A stretch of 64,000 nucleotides of DNA from the NCBI GenBank assembly GCA_020161395.1, contig JAIUOE010000011.1, positions 1 to 64,000 of the forward strand. Direction: 5' to 3'. The notes under the pieces were generated by a model. That model saw only the letters and a program-made list of their open reading frames with translations. It was not told the DNA's origin and ran no database searches. Each line of letters begins with the position of its first letter. The stretch's first letter is position 1. Both the position numbers and the translations under genes were made by a program. Positions 7,851 to 16,561 of the stretch are shown one piece after another. The stretch comes from Bacteroidota bacterium (GTDB lineage Bacteria > Bacteroidota > Ignavibacteria > Ignavibacteriales > Ignavibacteriaceae).

Positions 7851-10394
7851 CTATTCGTCCCTCAACGATTTTGCCGGGTTGGTTATTGCCATCTTGTAGG
7901 CAGGGTATAAACCGGCGAACACAGAGGCAACTATGGATATAAGAAACGCCTGAATCAACAGGAAAGGAGATACCTGCATGTCCATCGTCCAACCGAATGA
8001 ACGGAGATTAATAACATAAATTAAGGCGTAAGCCAGAACCATCCCGAGCGGAACTGCAATAACAGATGCGAGTGTACCCATGGAAAATGTCTGAATGGAT
8101 ATCAATTTGAACATCTGCCCGGGTGTCAATCCCGTAGCCCTCAGAATTCCCATTTCCTTCTCCTTTTCAAGTTGAATCGACATCAACGCGCTAAATATTC
8201 CGATGAACGCAACAATAACGGATAAAAGATGCAACAGACTCGCCACTACAAAAGTACGGTCGAAAATTTCCACCGAGTAATTCCGCAATTCACTGTTCAA
8301 TCTTATTACTATATTTTGCTGTGAGCTAAAAAGGGATTCGGCAGTCTTTCTTACCTGAGCTGAGTTGGAACCCGGCTTAAGGTAAATACCTATCCCGGAA
8401 ATTTTATAATTTTCCCACAAACCGGAAAATAATTTGTAATCAAGTGAGATATGCCCCATTTCTGAACTGTAGTCATAGTAAACAGCGGATATTTTCACAC
8501 TTTTTAACCCTTCAGGTGTAGTAAATGTGACTGTATCACCAATGCTCAGTTTCCATTTATAGGCAAAAGTTTCGGTAACCAGTGCACCCCTGCCCTCTCT
8601 TATCTCTTTCCACGCAATTCCGGGAACACCTGCTTTTAATTTGAAACGGTATTCATTTTCAGGATCTATTCCGGCACCGAAAACTTCAATCTCTCTCCCC
8701 CGGAAAGTACTTTTTGCCTCGGAATAGTAATCAATTGATTTTACTCCTTCAATTTTGAGCAGATTATTTAGAATTGAAGGCTCAATCACAGGTTCATTCT
8801 TTCTCGATACAGGACCGGGTGCCGAAATGAAAAGATCGGCTACAAGTGTCTGCTCCAGCCAGGTTATTACTGTTCCACGAAAGGAGGTGATCATGGTTGA
8901 TACACCGATAGTTGCTGATACAGCGATTGCCAATGCGGCAATAGCCACAGTTGTTCTGCTCAGGTTCGCAACTATGCCTCTTAAACCTGTTTTTCCCGTG
9001 TTTCCGAACAGTTTTTGAACGAGCGGCTGCATCAATGCCACACCCTGTACAACAACAAATGGTGTAAGCAGAGCAAACGAGATTATGAGCAGGAGAATTC
9101 CGAAATAGCTGAGCAAAATTCCCGCATCCGCAATAACCAGTATTAAAGTGCCTGAAATGAATAATATCATTGACAGAAGAGTGAAATATTTTGATTTCTT
9201 TCTCAGCCCTGCCTCAATCGACGATCGTTTCAGTACAACCCCCGGCGAAGTTGTGGCAGCCTCATATGCCGGATAGAGGGATGCAAGCAGGGTACCAGTT
9301 ATTCCGGCAAATCCTGCTTTAAAGATACTTTCCGCAGGAATCGCTACAGATTTGACATTTGTAACAAAATAAAGGTCATTTATACTCTGTGTAACGAGAC
9401 CCAGAAGTTCCTTCCCAAGGAAAATACCCGCAACTATTCCGGTAAATGTTCCAATGGCTCCAATGAATACAGTCTCAGCCAGAATTTGAATGTAAATTTC
9501 CCTTCTGGTCACTCCGATTGCTCTGAACAGTCCAAGAAGTTTTCTACGCTGGATTACAGAAAATGTCATTGAATTGTAGATCAGAAACAGCCCGACAATC
9601 AAACCCAGCATGCTCATGGCATTCAAATTGAGCCTGAATGCCTCGGTCAGAGACCTCGCTGTGTCGTTTGATTTGCTCGACTCTTTTAACTGAAGATCGC
9701 TGTTGTTTTCCATTATTTTAACCACCCGGTCATAATCCTGCCGGTCGAGTATCAGGTCGATATAACCAATCGTGCCATTTTTATCGAAAAGTGAATCTGC
9801 CGTTCCAATATCTGCGATGACAAACTGATCAATCGAGTTTTTACCGGTATTTGAAGAGGAAGGAATTAAAGACTGACAATATACTTTGAACTTTTTCGTT
9901 TGCCAGATGACAGTAAGGGAATCACCCGGTTTCACCCCTGAAGCCAAAGCGAATGCCTCGGGTAGCACCACCCGATCCTTGTGAGAGAGCAGGTCTTTTA
10001 GCAATTGATCACTCCCCTGACCCGAAACATCGAAAAAATTCCGGAATTTCTCTTCTGAGAAAGGATCGAGCCCAAGAAATGTGGCATTTTCACTCTTCTT
10101 GCCAACAATCCTTATGTTTTCTTCAATAACAGGTGCAGAAGCTTCAATTCCCTCATTTCGAATCCGGACGAATTGACTGAAACTCAACGAACCGCTCTTG
10201 GATGTGAGCCGGTGGGTAGCTTTTCCCGATACTGTTTCCATCGAAATATCGAATGCCCTCAGAGAGCTCTCATTAGCCATATCTATGGCAAGAATTACCG
10301 ACACACCGAGAGCAATGCCGGTTGCAGACAGTATTGTCTGCCATGGATGAGTGAAAAGATATCTGAGTCCGGCTTTCTGAAATAATGAGATCAC
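7851..10394 (-). CDS. FtsX-family ABC transporter permease (AttFG/LolE-like)
   Basis: This is a large inner-membrane permease with two FtsX-type units, each with a big extracytoplasmic MacB_PCD-like domain. The first part begins LRYLFTHPWQTILSATGIALGVS. A second block beginning GLRGIVANLSRTTVAIAALAIAVS repeats the pattern after residue about 450. Membrane segments cluster near the N-terminus, the middle and the C-terminus (GLYPAYKMAITNPAKSLRDE). I prefer the GTG at 10394, one base after the ATPase stop (847 residues), to the longer TTG start at 10442, which would overlap the ATPase by 47 bases. The operon order ATPase-permease-AttH matches att-type exporters that extract or transfer lipids. 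Confidence 0.88.
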   Translation of the reverse strand: MISLFQKAGLRYLFTHPWQTILSATGIALGVSVILAIDMANESSLRAFDISMETVSGKATHRLTSKSGSLSFSQFVRIRNEGIEASAPVIEENIRIVGKKSENATFLGLDPFSEEKFRNFFDVSGQGSDQLLKDLLSHKDRVVLPEAFALASGVKPGDSLTVIWQTKKFKVYCQSLIPSSSNTGKNSIDQFVIADIGTADSLFDKNGTIGYIDLILDRQDYDRVVKIMENNSDLQLKESSKSNDTARSLTEAFRLNLNAMSMLGLIVGLFLIYNSMTFSVIQRRKLLGLFRAIGVTRREIYIQILAETVFIGAIGTFTGIVAGIFLGKELLGLVTQSINDLYFVTNVKSVAIPAESIFKAGFAGITGTLLASLYPAYEAATTSPGVVLKRSSIEAGLRKKSKYFTLLSMILFISGTLILVIADAGILLSYFGILLLIISFALLTPFVVVQGVALMQPLVQKLFGNTGKTGLRGIVANLSRTTVAIAALAIAVSATIGVSTMITSFRGTVITWLEQTLVADLFISAPGPVSRKNEPVIEPSILNNLLKIEGVKSIDYYSEAKSTFRGREIEVFGAGIDPENEYRFKLKAGVPGIAWKEIREGRGALVTETFAYKWKLSIGDTVTFTTPEGLKSVKISAVYYDYSSEMGHISLDYKLFSGLWENYKISGIGIYLKPGSNSAQVRKTAESLFSSQQNIVIRLNSELRNYSVEIFDRTFVVASLLHLLSVIVAFIGIFSALMSIQLEKEKEMGILRATGLTPGQMFKLISIQTFSMGTLASVIAVPLGMVLAYALIYVINLRSFGWTMDMQVSPFLLIQAFLISIVASVFAGLYPAYKMAITNPAKSLRDE

Positions 10395-10395
10395 T

Positions 10396-11082
10396 TTAAA
10401 TACCGGAAGTCGAGATGAGTGTATTGTTCCCCTTAAATTCAATTATCTTGTCAGCCAGTCCGGAGAGATCCCGGCTGTGGGTCGCCATTATCATGGTCTT
10501 CCCTGTTTTCTTTACCAGATTATCGAGGAGTTCGACAATTTTGTCGGCGGTCTGGTAGTCAAGGTTTCCGGTAGGTTCATCGGCAAGGATTATCTTTGGA
10601 TCGTGAACAAGTGCCCGGGCTATAGCGACTCTTTGTTGCTCTCCGCCTGAGAGAACATCAGGATAGCTGTTGGACCTGTCTGAAAGTCCCACTTCATCCA
10701 GCAGGTATTTCGCTCTTTCCAGCCATTCCTTTCCCTGTTTATTGGTCAGTTCAAGGACAAGATTCAGGTTTTCCAATACTGTCAATGTGGGTATCAGATT
10801 GAAAAACTGAAATACGAATCCCACATTTTCACGACGGAAAATTGTGCGATATGGTTCTTTAAGGGATGTTAATTCGGTGGAATCGAGAATTATTTTGCCA
10901 CGGTCAGGCACATCGATTCCACTTAGCAGATTAAGAAGTGTTGATTTTCCCGAACCGCTTCTGCCGAGCAGAATTACAAGTTCACCCTCATCAATTCCAA
11001 GATCAAGATCACGGAGTACATGGCGACTTGTAATTCCCTCGGTAAACGACTTGTTTAATTTTTCTATTTCAATAAAGGGCAA
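10396..11082 (-). CDS. ABC transporter ATP-binding protein (LolD/MacB-type)
   Basis: This 228-residue ATPase drives the adjacent FtsX permease. Walker A GRSGSGKST is at residues 40-48, the signature LSGGEQQRVAIARAL near 143, and Walker B IILADEPTGNLD near 165. The sequence belongs to the LolD/FtsE/MacB subfamily. The start is TTG at 11082. An in-frame TAA lies two codons upstream and no ATG is near, so TTG is the only sensible start. It is the first gene of the three-gene att-like operon. Confidence 0.93.
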   Translation of the reverse strand: MPFIEIEKLNKSFTEGITSRHVLRDLDLGIDEGELVILLGRSGSGKSTLLNLLSGIDVPDRGKIILDSTELTSLKEPYRTIFRRENVGFVFQFFNLIPTLTVLENLNLVLELTNKQGKEWLERAKYLLDEVGLSDRSNSYPDVLSGGEQQRVAIARALVHDPKIILADEPTGNLDYQTADKIVELLDNLVKKTGKTMIMATHSRDLSGLADKIIEFKGNNTLISTSGI

Positions 11083-11140
11083 TAGTTATCCGTTTTTATA
11101 CAGATAACATTTACCCGAAACAATAAATTCCAATGTATTG

Positions 11141-13168
11141 CTATATTTTACTCAATTCAGCCATCATTTCATCAAACTGACTGAAGCTCATCGATTGCTG
11201 AGCATCGCTGAGAGCTTTATCAGGATCGGGATGAAACTCGACCATCACACCATGGGCACCGACAACTTTTGCAGCTTTCGCCAGAGGAATCACTTTGTCT
11301 CTGTGACCGACTGCATGTGAGGGATCGACTATTACGGGCAGATGAGTCAGCTCCTTCAAAACAGGAATGGCACTAAGATCCAGAGTATTCCTCGTGGCTG
11401 TCTCGAATGTCCTTATACCTCTTTCGCAAAGAATTACCTGACGGTTCCCTTGAGCGAGTATATACTCTGCTGCGCTCAACAACTCTTCGATTGAGGACAT
11501 TAAACCCCTCTTCAGTAAAACTGGTCTGTGTGTCTTCCCCACTTCGATAAGAAGTGAGAAATTCTGCATGTTTCTTGCTCCGATCTGAAGAATATCGGAA
11601 TATTTCGCCACTTCCTCCACCTGATTTATCGACAACACTTCAGTAATCACAGGAAGATCGTAGAACTTGCCTGCATCGGTCAGGAATTTTAGACCATCAT
11701 AACCCAGTCCCATAAATGCATACGGATTTGTTCTTGGTTTGAAGCAACCTCCACGGAGGATGTGAGCGTTGGTCTGCTTCAATTCCCTGGCACACTCAAA
11801 AATTTGTGATTCTGACTCCACAGAACAGGGACCACCGATCACAACAAAGTTGTCACCGCCAATTAAAACATCTTTTACTTTGATGACGGTGTCTTCTGAT
11901 TTATAGTCTCTGCCGGCGAGCCGGTAAGGTGATGATTTTTTCTTCACTTTCGCCGGCGGTTTAATCTCCGGGATTATCTCTCCCGCAGGTTCATCATTTT
12001 CAATGAGCCGGGGTAAGTCAGTCTTCACTGAAGTCTTTTCAATGTCATTGGCAGGATAGCTACCGAATACCTTGAAATAGCGGGTGTTTTTCCCAAGTTC
12101 ATCAATCATCAAGTTGACTTTGTCATCCTCGATATTGCCCTCGAAATCGATGTAGAACATCTCCTCCCAGGGATTTCCGGCTACAGGCCGCGATTGAATT
12201 TTGGTCATGTTAACACCAAATTTATTAAAGACCATCAACGCTTCGACCAGTGCACCCGGTTTCTGAGCAGTTGACAGAACAACAGATGTTTTTGCCGGAA
12301 TCCTCAGATCCACAGACACAGGTTTTTTGGAAGCTATTACGAAACGGGTAAAATTCTCTTTATTATTAGCGATATCCTCTCTGATCACAGTCATACCAAA
12401 GGTTGAAGCCGCCTGTTCGCTGGCAATGGCAGCATACTCAAGATTTCCCGAGTCTCTCACTTTTTGAACCGACAGAGCTGTATCGCTGACTTCCTCAATT
12501 TTGGCATTAGGCATGGTCTCAAGGAATTTACTGCATTGTGCCGCTGCCTGTGGATGAGAGAATATTTTCTTAATGGTCAGAGGGTCAACATTGGCAATAC
12601 CGATTAGATTCTGCTTGACCCGCAATTTTTCCTCACCAATAATGGCGACAGAAGATTTAACGAGTGCATCGTAAACATCATTAATATTCCCCGAAGTGGT
12701 ATTCTCAACGGGTAACATTGCGTAATCGGCTTCCTGATCTTCAACAGCCTTAACCACTTCCTCAAATGTCATCTTGCTTATAAAACCAATATCCACACCC
12801 CTGTTGGCAAAGAATCTTGCTGCAGCCAGTGAACTGAAGGAGCCCTCTATCCCCTGAATGGCTACACGAATGCTTCCTCCGGATTCACCACCTTTTTCGC
12901 CGAGTCTGTGCAAATATGACTGTTGCAACCTGACGGAATCATCAATTATTTCATGAAAGATCCGGGTTACAAAAGTCGGCTCCAAACCCGCCTTCTTGCC
13001 GGACTTGATAAGCTTTTGAAGCAATTCCTTTTCCCGCGTAGTATCCCTTAAAGGATAACCTTCACGGTCTTTTCGTTTTACAACTTCCATACTCAAACCC
13101 CTCCTCTTTACGAGGAGCGCTATGAGTTCTTCATCCAAAGCATTAATTAAATCTCTTAGGTCGTTCAT
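11141..13168 (-). CDS. Trifunctional chorismate mutase / prephenate dehydratase / DAHP synthase
   Basis: This 675-residue protein joins the first step of the shikimate pathway to two steps toward phenylalanine. Residues 1-88 are an AroQ-type chorismate mutase (LRDLINALDEELIALLVKR). Residues 100-280 are prephenate dehydratase, with NFTRF at 272-276. Residues 293-370 are an ACT domain with IQSRP near 324, the usual phenylalanine-sensing region. A 40-residue linker rich in K, P and E follows. Residues 413-672 are a class I-beta DAHP synthase, with GGPCSVE (445-451), KPRT (477-480), IGARNMQN (529-536), LLKRG (551-555) and DPSH (615-618). All key motifs look intact. The ATG at 13168 is a clear start. 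The fusion would place DAHP synthesis next to an ACT sensor. It is probably transcribed alone. Confidence 0.93.
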   Translation of the reverse strand: MNDLRDLINALDEELIALLVKRRGLSMEVVKRKDREGYPLRDTTREKELLQKLIKSGKKAGLEPTFVTRIFHEIIDDSVRLQQSYLHRLGEKGGESGGSIRVAIQGIEGSFSSLAAARFFANRGVDIGFISKMTFEEVVKAVEDQEADYAMLPVENTTSGNINDVYDALVKSSVAIIGEEKLRVKQNLIGIANVDPLTIKKIFSHPQAAAQCSKFLETMPNAKIEEVSDTALSVQKVRDSGNLEYAAIASEQAASTFGMTVIREDIANNKENFTRFVIASKKPVSVDLRIPAKTSVVLSTAQKPGALVEALMVFNKFGVNMTKIQSRPVAGNPWEEMFYIDFEGNIEDDKVNLMIDELGKNTRYFKVFGSYPANDIEKTSVKTDLPRLIENDEPAGEIIPEIKPPAKVKKKSSPYRLAGRDYKSEDTVIKVKDVLIGGDNFVVIGGPCSVESESQIFECARELKQTNAHILRGGCFKPRTNPYAFMGLGYDGLKFLTDAGKFYDLPVITEVLSINQVEEVAKYSDILQIGARNMQNFSLLIEVGKTHRPVLLKRGLMSSIEELLSAAEYILAQGNRQVILCERGIRTFETATRNTLDLSAIPVLKELTHLPVIVDPSHAVGHRDKVIPLAKAAKVVGAHGVMVEFHPDPDKALSDAQQSMSFSQFDEMMAELSKI

Positions 13169-13207
13169 TTTTTCCGGATTCTGTTCTTAAATGTTAAATT
13201 TAAATTT

Positions 13208-15118
13208 TTACTTGATTAAAAGCGTCTTGATCACTCCATCAGACTTCCCTGTCTCAACTCTTATGTAGTATGCCCCGCTTGCATAACCTGATGCATCCCA
13301 CTTCCATTCATGTATACCGGGTGGTACTTCACCGGCATCATGAGTTGAAATCAGTTCACCCAACTGATTGTAAATAAATATCTTAACGAGTGCCGTCTCA
13401 TTGGTTTTATAACTGATAACCGTCACCGGGTTAAAAGGATTTGGATAGTTTTTAAGTATGAGAATGTTTTCCGGGTTTGAGGCAACCTTCTCATCCTTGA
13501 TTGATGTAACAACCACATTGGGTGATTTTTTTCTGTCGATCAAAGCCATACCGGCATCTGACATCACATATTTACCGGATAGAACCCCTTCATTGCTCAA
13601 TTCAATCACTTTGTGATATCCCTGTTGCAGTTGAAAACTGCCGAGATGGAACCAGCCCTGCTTTCCCGGGCTTTGTTGATTAACGATAATGATGGAGTCA
13701 CCATTCTTTGATGAGATTGTGTATTTCACCTGATTGGAAAAGGAAAATGACGGAATCAGGTAAACATAAAGATTATACCATGCTTCCGCCGGGATATCGT
13801 AGTGATACTCAAGTTTTGACGGTTGCGAAGTCCCTGTTCGAGTTATACCACCCCGAAAACCGGGAACAGGCAGGTTATCCCACTGGCCGGTTTTGACCAC
13901 ATTTAATGAATCTTCATTGATTACCAAACCCTTGGGTCTCCGGTTAAACTGTCTCCCCGGCATCCCTGCAGGATTTTTGTAATATGTCGCTCTAAGTGTG
14001 TCAGCAAGGCGGTTATTGTTTCTCCTCAATCCTTCATAAAAGAAGAATCCCTCACCCATGACACCATTCTGCCGGTTCAACTGCAGCGATTGAAGTAGAA
14101 ACTGCGGATCGATGGTATAACTCCCTATATTCATTAGGATGCCGGCAAATGTAATTCCTTTTTTTGAGGGATCAATATGAAACAGGGAATTGTTAAGTTC
14201 GTACAGGTATTCCATGAAACTATAGCGATAGAGCTGCGGCAAAAACTGATCGACAATTCCGCTGTTTACCCAGGTCTTTGAATCCTGAAGATATTCTTCA
14301 TATGCCCAGGGATAAAGGCTTGGTGAAGAAGCAACAAAAATATGGCTGTCGCTGTTCTTTATACTGTCTCTTACCCTTCGATAAAAATCGTTCAACCTGT
14401 CAGCGCGCCATCTCTTCCATGTCAGGTCATTGTAATCTGATGGCGGAGCAGCACCGTTATGATCAAGTTTGTAGAGAGCAACGGTTACAGAATCATAGCC
14501 ACACTCCACAGGAAGTGCCGGCATCCTGTCAGAGTACTCGATGCCGTCAATATCATATTTATTCATCACCTCCCTGGTCAGAGCAATAATCATGTTCTGA
14601 ACCTCGGGATTAATGCCGGACATCCAGTCAAATCCGTTTTTTACGCAAATGTCGCCGTTAACAAGCCTGGCAGCCCATTGAGGATAGCGTTGAAGAATAT
14701 GCCCTCCGTAAGGTGGAGTTCCCCCGGAATAATAGGATGAAAAACCGTACTCAAACCAGGGATACACTTCAATTCCTACTCTGTGCGCTTCAATAACCAC
14801 CGTTTCCAATGGATCCCTGCCTCCGAATACCGGATCAATTAAAAATCCGAACAAAGAGTCTGTTATACGGCTTGGATACTGGGTGTACCCACCATTCCAA
14901 ACGACCGGGATGACAGAATTGATGTTAAAGGAGGCTAAAAAATCCATCGCTTCAGAAATGGACTTTTCTGAAAAGAGTACCTGACTGTCGATATCTGTCA
15001 ATTTCACCCCGCGAAATTCATTGGTCTGGGCAAGACACTTCGAAGATGATAACAGCATCACAGAAAGAATTAGTAATATTTTAGTAAATTTTGGTAGCTG
15101 ATTCAAATATTGTGACAT
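13208..15118 (-). CDS. T9SS-exported GHL10-type glycoside hydrolase-like protein
   Basis: This 636-residue exported protein has an N-terminal signal peptide (ILLILSVMLLSSSKCLAQ). The main domain begins EFRGVKLTDIDSQVL and contains VVWNGGYTQYPS and GIEVYPWFEYGF. These are typical of the GHL10/DUF187 (YddW-like) TIM-barrel family related to glycoside hydrolases. Residues about 549-636 are a T9SS type A sorting domain (NYPNPFNP, then WKWDASGYASGAYYIRV). That domain targets it to the type IX system and the cell surface or medium. The substrate is unknown; a polysaccharide or peptidoglycan-related glycan is likely for the family. A TATTTTTG element at 15156-15149 may be its -7 box. Confidence 0.85.
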   Translation of the reverse strand: MSQYLNQLPKFTKILLILSVMLLSSSKCLAQTNEFRGVKLTDIDSQVLFSEKSISEAMDFLASFNINSVIPVVWNGGYTQYPSRITDSLFGFLIDPVFGGRDPLETVVIEAHRVGIEVYPWFEYGFSSYYSGGTPPYGGHILQRYPQWAARLVNGDICVKNGFDWMSGINPEVQNMIIALTREVMNKYDIDGIEYSDRMPALPVECGYDSVTVALYKLDHNGAAPPSDYNDLTWKRWRADRLNDFYRRVRDSIKNSDSHIFVASSPSLYPWAYEEYLQDSKTWVNSGIVDQFLPQLYRYSFMEYLYELNNSLFHIDPSKKGITFAGILMNIGSYTIDPQFLLQSLQLNRQNGVMGEGFFFYEGLRRNNNRLADTLRATYYKNPAGMPGRQFNRRPKGLVINEDSLNVVKTGQWDNLPVPGFRGGITRTGTSQPSKLEYHYDIPAEAWYNLYVYLIPSFSFSNQVKYTISSKNGDSIIIVNQQSPGKQGWFHLGSFQLQQGYHKVIELSNEGVLSGKYVMSDAGMALIDRKKSPNVVVTSIKDEKVASNPENILILKNYPNPFNPVTVISYKTNETALVKIFIYNQLGELISTHDAGEVPPGIHEWKWDASGYASGAYYIRVETGKSDGVIKTLLIK

Positions 15119-15186
15119 TAAAAGGTAATCTATTTATATATTAATTTACAAAAATACAGAAATTTTCATTAGCAGACGAAACGCAA

Positions 15187-16560
15187 ATGCCCCCAAAATT
15201 CGACTTTGATTGTATTGTAATTGGCAGTGGTCCCGGAGGAGAAGGTGCCGCTATGAAACTCGTGAAAGCGGGAAAAAGGGTCGCCATGGTCGATTCTTTT
15301 CCAAGAGTCGGCGGCAGTTGTACTCATACAGGTACAATTCCCAGCAAAAGTTTGAGACAGGAAATTCAAAGAATTGCTGAAATCGGAAGAACCGCCGGAA
15401 TCACCTATCAGGAGGTCTTGAGGAATACTCAACGGGTTGTCGATCAGCAGGTTGATCTCCGATACGGTTTCTACAGACGGAATTATGTCGATGTAATAAA
15501 CGGCTGGGCTAAATTTGCAGACGAACACACACTTGATATCGAACTTGGCAATGGCGGATTCGAACGCTACACCGCAGAATATTTTATTGTTGCAACCGGT
15601 TCCAGACCTTATCACCCGGATGATGTGGATTTTTCTCATCCAAGAGTCCTTGACAGCGACACAATACTCACTACGCCTCTGAATTTTCGCTCAATTGCGA
15701 TTTACGGAGCCGGGGTCATTGGGTGTGAATATGCTTCCATTTTTAGGGGGCTTTCCATTAAAGTAAATCTTATCAATACAAGAGACCGGTTACTTACATT
15801 TTTGGATGATGAAATAAGTGACGCTCTATCCTATCACCTGAGGGAAAATGGTGTACTCATCAGGAACAAGGAAGAGTATGTAAAAGTTGTACCTGAAGAC
15901 GATTCCGTTTCCATACATCTTGAATCCAACAAAGTAATAAATTCTGATGTATTGCTTTGGGCACAGGGCAGGACAGGTAACTCACACGCACTCGAGGTCA
16001 ACAAACTGGGCATAGAAACTGATTCGAGAGGATCTATTGTTATCAATGATAAACACCAGACCGTCCACCCCCATATTTATGCTGTTGGTGATATTTGTGG
16101 CTACCCTTCCCTTGCAAGTGCCGCATACGATCAGGGGCGGTTCGCAGCAACTCATATTATTGAAGGAAAATGCGAAAACCAGTTACTGAATTTTATACCT
16201 ACGGGAATCTACACAATACCTGAAATCAGTTCGATCGGAAAAACTGAAAGAGAACTCACCCGGGACAAGGTACCCTATGAAGTGGGACATTCATTTTTCA
16301 GACACCTTGCCCGTGCTCAGATAACCGGACACAAAACAGGAATGCTTAAGATCCTGTTTCACCGCGAAACTCTTGAAATCCTTGGAATTCACTGTTTTGG
16401 CACAAACGCAAGCGAGATTATTCATATCGGACAGGCAATCATGGTCCAAAAAGGAGAAGCTAACTCACTTATGTACTTTATTAACACGACCTTTAATTAT
16501 CCAACTATGGCAGAAGCTTACAGAGTTGCCGCCCTTAACGGTCTTAACCGGGTAAGATAA
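15187..16560 (+). CDS. sthA: Si-specific NAD(P)+ transhydrogenase SthA
   Basis: This soluble flavoprotein moves hydride between NADPH and NAD+. The 457-residue protein has an N-terminal FAD Rossmann motif ([11 protein letters not shown]) and the diagnostic [16 protein letters not shown]. That segment has one Cys in place of the CxxxxC redox pair of lipoamide dehydrogenases, which separates SthA from its relatives. A second nucleotide-binding motif ([13 protein letters not shown]) and a C-terminal dimerisation domain ([14 protein letters not shown]) follow. Its stop is one base from the TTG start of the next gene, a sensor kinase, so the two are probably co-transcribed. Confidence 0.93.
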   Translation: MPPKFDFDCIVIGSGPGGEGAAMKLVKAGKRVAMVDSFPRVGGSCTHTGTIPSKSLRQEIQRIAEIGRTAGITYQEVLRNTQRVVDQQVDLRYGFYRRNYVDVINGWAKFADEHTLDIELGNGGFERYTAEYFIVATGSRPYHPDDVDFSHPRVLDSDTILTTPLNFRSIAIYGAGVIGCEYASIFRGLSIKVNLINTRDRLLTFLDDEISDALSYHLRENGVLIRNKEEYVKVVPEDDSVSIHLESNKVINSDVLLWAQGRTGNSHALEVNKLGIETDSRGSIVINDKHQTVHPHIYAVGDICGYPSLASAAYDQGRFAATHIIEGKCENQLLNFIPTGIYTIPEISSIGKTERELTRDKVPYEVGHSFFRHLARAQITGHKTGMLKILFHRETLEILGIHCFGTNASEIIHIGQAIMVQKGEANSLMYFINTTFNYPTMAEAYRVAALNGLNRVR

Positions 16561-16561
16561 T

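Noticed and set aside
15187-16560. Lipoamide dehydrogenase or mercuric reductase
   Set aside because: The CxxxxC redox pair is absent; [13 protein letters not shown] is the SthA form.
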